The notes beneath the pieces were generated by a model, which worked only from the letters and a program-made list of their open reading frames with translations, was not told the origin of the DNA and did not search any database. Both the position numbers and the translations under genes were made by a program. 64,000 nucleotides of DNA from SHAN690 sp023262195 (GTDB lineage: Bacteria > Bacteroidota > Bacteroidia > Flavobacteriales_G > Salibacteraceae): contig JAYQJE010000003.1 in NCBI GenBank assembly GCA_038142005.1, positions 186,001 through 250,000 of the forward strand, written 5' to 3'. Shown here piece after piece: positions 57,759 to 64,000 of the stretch. How positions within the stretch are numbered: the first letter of the stretch is position 1; every line of letters starts with the position of its first letter.

Positions 57759-58838
57759 TTAGGCAAATTTAGTTTCAAATGCTTTCATGACATCAACAAG
57801 TGCTTCAACGCTTTCTAAAGGCAGGGCATTGTACATACTAGCCCTAAAACCACCAACAGATCGATGCCCTTTGACACCGCTTATTCCAGCATCATTGCAC
57901 ATATTCAGAAATTCGCTGTTCAATGCCTCGTCAATACCATCATTTAGCACAAAGCATGCATTCATCAATGACCTGTCTTCTGCCTGTGCTGTGCCTTTAA
58001 ACATCGAGTTTCGGTCAACTTCATTATACAGTGCTGTTGCTTTACCTTGATTTGTTTTACCAATACTTTCCAGTCCTAACTCTTTAATCCACCTTAGCAC
58101 AAGCATGCTGCAATAAACCGCAAATACCGGTGGCGTATTGAACATAGAGTCTTTTGATGCGTGGGTTGATAGATCGAGCATGGTGGGGATATCAACAGAA
58201 GACTTACCGAGCACATCTTTTTTGACGATGTATAAGGTTGTTCCAGCAGGACCCATATTTTTCTGTGCTCCAGCATAAATCAGGTCGAACTTACTGGCAT
58301 CTACTGGTCTACTAAATATGTCTGAAGACATATCACAAACTAGAGGCTTATCAGTCTGAGGTATCCTGTGGAACTCTGTCCCAAATATGGTGTTGTTTGA
58401 TGTGTAATGTAGGTAGTCACAATTATCAGGCACCACAAAATCTTTTGGTATAAAATTGTAATTAGCATCCTTTGAAGAGGCCACTTCTATAGCACTACCA
58501 AGCCACTTACCTTCTTTCAGTGCCTTATTTGCCCATGAACCCGTATTCACATATGCTCCTTGTTTGTTTTCACGAAGCATATTGTATGCACTAATAAGAA
58601 AACCAAGGCTAGCACCTCCTTGCAAGAATAGCACCTCATAGTCGTCACCTAAGTTGAAAATCTCTTTAACAAGGCTTCTAGCCTCATCCATTACCGCCAC
58701 AAACTCCTTGCTTCTATGTGACATTTCGAGCAAACTAAGACCAGTGCCGTTATAATCGACTATTGCTTGAGAAGCTTCTTGAAAAACGTGCTTTGGCAAA
58801 ATACTTGGACCTGCACTGAAATTGTGGATTTTGGACAT
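57759..58838 (-). CDS. serC: Phosphoserine aminotransferase
   Basis: A 359-residue PLP enzyme converting 3-phosphohydroxypyruvate to phosphoserine. It starts with the family signature IHNFSAGPSILP, has LLEMSHRSKEF, and binds PLP through Lys in DLIYAGAQKNMGPAG. Full length and intact. It is the first gene of the operon that includes serA and DUF1015. Confidence 0.96.
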   Translation of the reverse strand: MSKIHNFSAGPSILPKHVFQEASQAIVDYNGTGLSLLEMSHRSKEFVAVMDEARSLVKEIFNLGDDYEVLFLQGGASLGFLISAYNMLRENKQGAYVNTGSWANKALKEGKWLGSAIEVASSKDANYNFIPKDFVVPDNCDYLHYTSNNTIFGTEFHRIPQTDKPLVCDMSSDIFSRPVDASKFDLIYAGAQKNMGPAGTTLYIVKKDVLGKSSVDIPTMLDLSTHASKDSMFNTPPVFAVYCSMLVLRWIKELGLESIGKTNQGKATALYNEVDRNSMFKGTAQAEDRSLMNACFVLNDGIDEALNSEFLNMCNDAGISGVKGHRSVGGFRASMYNALPLESVEALVDVMKAFETKFA

Positions 58839-58930
58839 GAGTTTCTAGAATTTTAATTAAATGGCGAATTTGTGAAAATTTTATTGGATAATTCGCCCAT
58901 CAGCTACATATGACGGGCTATTCACACGGC

Positions 58931-59380
58931 TTAAAGTTTTATACTTGAGATAAGGCACTCAGTACGATCATTTGAGTCCACGTAAATGTACTTGAAGGCA
59001 ATGCGATCAAGCAAGATTTCACCTTCTCCTGTGATCTCATAACCTCTAAACATCTGGGGTGGCAAAGAAAATTGAGTCCGTGAGGTGAAATCAAATATAA
59101 TTTCACCAGCGTATAGCAGCTTATTAGGGCCAAGACTCGATTGCTTAAGTTGAACCGTGTCTTTGCTTTGAGAGTTGGAGCAATTATCATCACTTAAGTA
59201 AGACCCCAGATAATCTGAAAAGACACTCTTTTCACAAGCATCACCTTCCCAATACTCATCACAATTACATGTTCGGTTAACGCAAATACCTTGCTCACAA
59301 CCATAGCGACAATTATTACAACCGAGCAATAGCAGCGCAAAGCAAATCGTGAGTGTGGATGTAATCTTCTCAATTATCAC
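58931..59380 (-). CDS. EGF-like lipoprotein
   Basis: A 149-residue lipoprotein with a GTG start and the signal STLTICFALLLLGC. The mature start is an EGF-like module: NCRYGCEQGICVNRTCNCDEYWEGDACEK, with six cysteines in the EGF spacing. A beta-rich tail follows (KLLYAGEIIFDFTSRTQFSL). It is probably outer-membrane anchored. It sits upstream of serC on the same strand, but about 90 bases away, so it is likely a separate unit. Confidence 0.65.
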   Translation of the reverse strand: MIIEKITSTLTICFALLLLGCNNCRYGCEQGICVNRTCNCDEYWEGDACEKSVFSDYLGSYLSDDNCSNSQSKDTVQLKQSSLGPNKLLYAGEIIFDFTSRTQFSLPPQMFRGYEITGEGEILLDRIAFKYIYVDSNDRTECLISSIKL

Positions 59381-59392
59381 TGCACAAACGGT

Positions 59393-59976
59393 CTATTTAA
59401 AATTATTCCATTCATCCAACATGGTTTTTTGTTTATCGTGGTGATACCATAATTGAACTTCTTTGACAAACTCTGTGTATGGCGGTTTGGGTTCAGGTTT
59501 ATTCTTGAATCCAATGACCTTTTGCTGCACAGGATATGGCCGTGGACCCCACTCAGCCAACAGTTCAAATTGATCATTCAAAAACAACAAAATAGGTATT
59601 GACCGTCGCCATTGGTGAGGTGATGATCAATTAAGTCTAGATGCTCATCTCTTAAAACTAGCTTAAAATTAATGGCCAAATGATCCATAACCTTGGATGC
59701 AACTGGAATAATCTGCGCAGCATCTCCACACCAGCCTTCTGTAATGGCCAACACATTGGTTGCGCCAAGTGCTTTTATTCCGTGCATTTGATATTCCGAA
59801 ACTTCGAAAGTTTTTAGGATTCGCTGCATTCTTCTTAAGTTCATTTTAGAATATTCGAGCAAATCTTCACTTTGATTTGGCCCAGTTGATTTTCCTTCCG
59901 CAACTAACGTTTTCACTAACGATAAATACTGCTCGAAGGTCATCCCCTCATTCCACTTAGTGCTATAGTCTGTCAT
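59393..59976 (-). CDS. Thioredoxin-family protein with single-cysteine active site (frameshifted here)
   Basis: About 193 residues after repair. The thioredoxin-like core is NVLAITEGWCGDAAQIIPVASKVM, with one cysteine (WCGDA) instead of CxxC. This group is widespread in Bacteroidota. The frame breaks near 59599-59604, after which it continues SIPILLFLNDQFELLAEWGPRP and a helical tail to 59393. The start overlaps the oxidoreductase stop by 4 bases (ATGA), so the two are probably coupled. A redox-dependent scaffold or monothiol role is likely; targets are unknown. Confidence 0.75.
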
Positions 59977-61105
59977 AATTGATTATTCTCTATTAAATCT
60001 GCAACTGCTTCGCCTACAAAACCCGCGAGAGCCACCCCCATTCCACTTAGTTTCACAGCGGTAAGAAGTCCATCTGGTTCAAGCCTTACTACAGGCAGTT
60101 TGCTCTCGCCAAACGCCATTATACCCGCCCATCTGGAATGAATCTGGAGTGGTGAGTTTAATCCAATCGATTTCTGAAGAATACGCTCCAAACTCGATTG
60201 AATGCTCATATTCAATTCCATGATATCCGTCTCTTCGGCCTCAAAGTCTTCATTTCTACCGCCACCTATTAAAAGCCGTTGGTTCACATTTCTCAAATAG
60301 TAAAAACCTCTATCAATATGCAAATTGCCCCGAAAGTTCAAATCTGGAATGGGCTGAGTGATTAAAACCTGACCACGCCCAGGAACGATATTGATATCAT
60401 CGTACAATTCTCTGGCATAGGCATTGGTGCAGATAATCGGTCGATTACAGGTCATGGTGATTAATCCTCGCGATAAATCAATGACCATCAATTTGTATAT
60501 CGAGTCTGACTTACTTTTGGATTCGATCTTGCAACCTACGCGGAACGATACTCCCAATTCGGTACAATACCGTTCAAGGCTTTTGACCAATTTACCAGGG
60601 TGTAACGACCCTCACTTCGTATATGCAATAGTTTTTCATTGTCACCTAAGCTAATTCCAAACTCACCTGCATCATCTTGTACAGTGATATACTCAGGTAA
60701 GAAGTCTTCTACCATTTCATTCACTTCTTGGAGGCGATTCAACACCTCTAATTCATCAGATCTGATAATTTCAAACCCACCATGATTGAAGTAATCGTAT
60801 TGCGTTCTTTCTATTCTTTTAAGTGTGATTTTTAATCCTAACCATCGCTGAAATACCAACTCTCGTACAGAATCATGACCCATCAAATCAATGTCGCTCG
60901 CCAACTCGCTCAGGCTTCCGGTGCATGCAAAGCCTGCGTTTCGCGTGCTGGCACCATATGGAATCACACTCCTTTCAAAAACTGTTACACTTCTTTCAGG
61001 CCAACGCTCCTTTATTGAAGCGGCAACGGACATACCTACCAAACCTCCACCAATAATTGCTATGTCATGTTCTTGTAAATGGCCTTGCTCCCAAAATGAA
61101 TACAT
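59973..61105 (-). CDS. FAD-dependent oxidoreductase, DAO family (frameshifted here)
   Basis: About 378 residues after repair. The FAD Rossmann motif is HDIAIIGGGLVGMSVAASI. YGASTRNAGFACTGS is typical of the DAO/glycine-oxidase family, where Arg-Asn-Ala-Gly contacts flavin. The C-terminus has WAGIMAFGESKLPVV and GVALAGFVGEAVADLI. The frame breaks near 60589-60594 (a missing A), where it resumes as KLVKSLERYCTELGVSF. It may oxidise an amino acid or sarcosine-type amine. Overlaps the thioredoxin-family gene and reads divergently from the T9SS plug gene. Confidence 0.85.
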
Positions 61106-61181
61106 GGGTACGAATTTGCTAGAAAACCAGACTGTGTTAACACATAAACAAAAAAGAATCCCTTTGCGCTAAACTTGCATT

Positions 61182-62483
61182 ATGATAAGATTGATGGTGT
61201 TGGGAGTTTTCATTTTGGTGGCAAATTGGGGCTCCATTGCTCAAAACGATGAATACTTTAATAGTCAATACCTGAGACTCGAAAATCACGCCTATCGTGA
61301 AAATGTAAGATCAGTAGTGATGCATCCGCAAAATTGGCCGTTGGCGCAACCAATTTATCGTTTGAATGATGATGTGCCTCTTGAGCTTCATTTCGACATT
61401 TTAGATGAAGAGCTTGGTAACTACATGTATACCATTATCCACTGTGATTACAACTGGGAAAAAAGTGAGCTAGATTACCAAGAATATATTGACGGCCCAA
61501 CAGAAGACTTCATTTTCGAATATGAGTACTCTAGAAATACTTTTCAGCGATTTATTCAATATAAAATAGATATACCGAACTCGACAATTCGACTTACCAA
61601 ATCTGGTAACTATGTCATCAAAGTCTTTGAAGAAGGAGATCAGAACCAATTGATTTTGACACGAAGATTTTCAGTTGTTGAGGAGATATCTCCTGTTAGC
61701 CTGAGTGCAACCGTACGCCAGGCAACGATGGTGCGTGAGAGATATAGCCATCAAGAGGTTGATTTTAAAATCTTCACCGGAAACTATGAAATAACCAATC
61801 CATATTCAGATCTGAAAGTGGTGGTTTTACAAAATCACACCTGGGAATCGGCTCTTTATGACCTCAAACCTCGATTTGTAAAAAACAATGAGCTCGATTA
61901 TGATTATGATGGAGAAAACACGTTTCTCGGTTTGAATGAATTTCGATTATTTGATATAAAGGACACGAGATTTACTGGCCAAGGCATTGAACGAATGGAA
62001 ATTGTAGGTAATGAAAACCATGCCTATTTAGAATTGGATCAAAGTAGGTCTTCACTTACCTATTTGCAGCGACAAGACATTAACGGTTGGTTTTTCATAA
62101 AAAACGACCGTTTAGGAAGCGTTGACCACGCTGATGCAGATTATGTGCACACGCACTTCAGTCTCGAGCGCAGTGCGCCCATTGCCAATGGTAATGTGTA
62201 CATATTTGGCGCCTTAACCGACTGGAAAATCAAACCAGAGGCGCGCATGACATACAATGCGGAACTCGAGCGTTTTGAAAACACACTATACCTCAAACAA
62301 GGGCTGTATAATTACATGTATGTCCTTGCCGATGATTATTCGCAAAATCCTGACCTCTCATACATTTCAGGATCTCATTTCGAAACCGAAAATGAATACA
62401 CCATTCTAGTGTATCACAGGCAGCTTGGGTTTGACTATGACCAGCTTATAGCCGTTGGCGATTTCTCATTTGGCAATAACTGA
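61182..62483 (+). CDS. Type IX secretion system plug protein (DUF5103)
   Basis: About 433 residues with a signal peptide (VLGVFILVANWGSIA). It has the DUF5103 pattern: RSVVMHPQNWPLAQPIYRLND near the N-terminus, YTIIHCDYNWEKSELDYQEYIDG, and RFIQYKIDIPNSTIRLTKSGNY. The second half has GNVYIFGALTDWKIKPEA. Plug proteins close the SprA pore of the T9SS during export. Their presence supports that the SprB-repeat adhesin in this window is exported by this organism's own T9SS. Confidence 0.9.
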   Translation: MIRLMVLGVFILVANWGSIAQNDEYFNSQYLRLENHAYRENVRSVVMHPQNWPLAQPIYRLNDDVPLELHFDILDEELGNYMYTIIHCDYNWEKSELDYQEYIDGPTEDFIFEYEYSRNTFQRFIQYKIDIPNSTIRLTKSGNYVIKVFEEGDQNQLILTRRFSVVEEISPVSLSATVRQATMVRERYSHQEVDFKIFTGNYEITNPYSDLKVVVLQNHTWESALYDLKPRFVKNNELDYDYDGENTFLGLNEFRLFDIKDTRFTGQGIERMEIVGNENHAYLELDQSRSSLTYLQRQDINGWFFIKNDRLGSVDHADADYVHTHFSLERSAPIANGNVYIFGALTDWKIKPEARMTYNAELERFENTLYLKQGLYNYMYVLADDYSQNPDLSYISGSHFETENEYTILVYHRQLGFDYDQLIAVGDFSFGNN

Positions 62484-62485
62484 CT

Positions 62486-63315
62486 CTATTCGACTTTCAT
62501 TATCTGTAGGTCGAATGCTAAATCTGCGTTTGGTGGAATTATTCCAGGATATCCTCTTTCTCCATATGCGAGGGAGGATGGAATTATAAATTTACCTTTT
62601 CCGCCATCCTTCAACAAGGTCAAGCCCAACCAGGTATTACCTGACCTTGACCAACGATCACCTGAATGGGCTGACCGCGCTCAAATGAATTGTCAAACTT
62701 CTCAGCAGTTTCCGGAAAATACCCGTAGTAGTGAACTTTTACTCTAGATCCAGCTGAGATGTTGGCGCCATCGCCTTCTTCAATTAAAAAATACCTAATA
62801 CCCGAATCAGTCACACGCTCATCCATGCCTTCAGTGTCATACGGGCTGTGGACAATTGGCTTTGGAGCGGGCTCAATGTTTAGAATTTCTACTTCAAAAT
62901 CGAGATCACTGTTGGGTGGTATGGGGCCAGTAGCTCTGTCTCCGTACGCAAGGTTTGCCGGAATATGCAAGATGGCCTTTGCACCTACATTCAACTTAGC
63001 GATGCCAATATCCCAACCTGGTATTACATGTCCTTTTCCTATGGCAAATAAAAACGGTCTATTCTTTTCTACACTGCTGTCAAATACTTCACCCGTACTT
63101 GGAAGCGTACCTGTGTAATGAACTGTGACGATATCTCCAGGATTTGGCTTTGGCCCCTGCCCTTCTTGAATGATTTCAATATCTACTCCTGAGTCATCAG
63201 TTGTAGTTTGTTCAACCGATAGACTATCAGATTCACTTACTTCACTTGATTCGCCTGCCGTATTACAGGCATATGAACTTAATATTAGAGACAGAAAAAT
63301 TAAAGGATACTTCAT
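62486..63315 (-). CDS. Double-domain FKBP-type peptidyl-prolyl isomerase lipoprotein (frameshifted here)
   Basis: About 276 residues after repair. The N-terminus MKYPLIFLSLILSSYAC is a lipoprotein signal. Two FKBP domains follow: VTVHYTGTLPSTGEVFDSS, HVIPGWDIGIAKLNVGAKA in the first, and VKVHYYGYFPETAEKFDNS, QVIPGW in the second. The first frame stops at 62620; one missing G (62625-62627) restores GLTLLKDGGKGKFIIP to the stop at 62486. It probably assists folding of periplasmic or exported proteins. FKBPs of this kind are common in gliding Bacteroidota. Confidence 0.85.
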
Positions 63316-63344
63316 ACGTTTTGTTTATCCGGTAAATCTATCGT

Positions 63345-64000
63345 TTATGTTGACTGGTCTAGTAATTTGACCTCATATATTAAAACCGAGTATGGCGGAA
63401 TAATTCCTGAACTTGAACCTTTAGCTCCGAAACCTAGGTTTGATGGAATTACCAATAGATATTCTCCGCCATAATTCATGTTATATAAACCAACCCCAAA
63501 ACCTGTGATCACTTGATCTGGTTTACCAGTTTGATATTCAAAAGGTTCGGATATATAGGTATTGGCAACCTCTCGACCATTAGCCAAACTAAGAATGTAG
63601 TTAGTGCTCACGAAATCACCTTTCGAAACTGGTTTATCACTTGGGCTATTCAAGGCCTTTAGGTAAACACCATCTACCAAATGTTCGGTTGTAATATCTA
63701 AAGAGTCAAGAACCTTCCTTAAATTGCTTTTTCTTTGAGCTCAAAATCTTTTATCATGCGCTCTTTGGCCAACGTATGTCGCAATAGGCTGTCCGTAAAC
63801 ACCTCAGTGACCATCACCTCGAGACGTACAAGCGTATCTGTTTTAAATAGTTCCTTGCCAAGCATTTGATTCAACTCAAGTTCGTCTGCGGAACCCAATA
63901 TTAACATACTATCCCCAACGGTGGCCTCGGCCAGCAGATTCAATAAATAAGATGGAAACGGTTTCGAATCGAGTCTCAGCCTTGAGTAGCTCTTGTGTGC
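63345..64000 (-). CDS. FKBP-type peptidyl-prolyl isomerase, 5' part outside the window (frameshifted)
   Basis: The gene enters from the right edge. Its first visible part reads down to 63719 (LNLLAEATVGDSMLILGSAD, KERMIKDFELKEK). It then continues in another frame from about 63720 to 63345 (NLRKVLDSLDITTEHLVDGVY, then FKBP motifs YILSLANGREVANT, VITGFGVGLYN and GIIPPYSVLIYEV). The break is near a T-run at 63728-63732. It ends 30 bases upstream of the two-domain FKBP gene, same strand, so they may be one operon. A gliding-associated GldI-type isomerase is possible. Confidence 0.75.

Overview
The window comes from a member of the Bacteroidota, most likely a marine, light-harvesting Flavobacteriales-type bacterium. 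The evidence is a proton-pumping rhodopsin with crtY and blh, a type IX secretion (T9SS) plug protein, a giant SprB-repeat adhesin with a T9SS sorting tail, many lipoproteins with Bacteroidota-type lipoboxes, DUF7009, DUF6428 and DUF4249-like families, and few Shine-Dalgarno sites. No tRNA, rRNA, CRISPR array or insertion sequence was recognised.

Layout. 1-2.9 kb: a molybdenum-cofactor cluster (membrane protein, THEP1-like NTPase, MobA, FdhD, DUF7009). 3.5-6.2 kb: rhodopsin, lycopene cyclase and beta-carotene cleavage enzyme, a compact retinal-photosystem module. 6.2-10.8 kb: CorA, an arsenic-type operon with a clear operator, a Kazal-like lipoprotein, a SpoU methyltransferase and AroQ. 10.9-20.5 kb: XerC/D recombinase, a TMTC-like glycosyltransferase with TPRs, and an envelope cluster (YidD, TPR/TM2-like proteins, TM2-like paralogs). 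20.7-37.6 kb: RND exporter, DnaK, a DUF4249-like lipoprotein, PanB, RluA, PriA/ArfB, a sodium/solute symporter, Bcp, a nitronate monooxygenase-like enzyme and a thiolase. 37.95-50.4 kb: one giant adhesin built from two arrays of near-identical 924-bp and 912-bp repeats. 50.5-64 kb: a conserved protein of unknown function, IspE, a hotdog thioesterase, a LytTR regulator, a serine operon (SerC, secreted protein, SerA, DUF1015), a thioredoxin/oxidoreductase pair, the T9SS plug protein and two FKBP isomerases.

Sequence quality matters here. I find about 22 single-base indels in about 17 genes. They include genes such as serA, priA, bcp and crtY, where the correct family continuation lies in the neighbouring frame. 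Many sit in short homopolymers and nearly all are missing bases. This is best explained by a read or assembly error mode, so I give genes their reconstructed full extents and mark the break. Individual 'pseudogenes' in this window should not be trusted without read support.

The most interesting items are: the rhodopsin cluster, whose rhodopsin has glycine at the antenna-fenestration position; the giant adhesin with homogenised higher-order repeats and a chimeric repeat junction; the YidD/TPR/TM2-like envelope cluster; and the serine operon carrying DUF1015.
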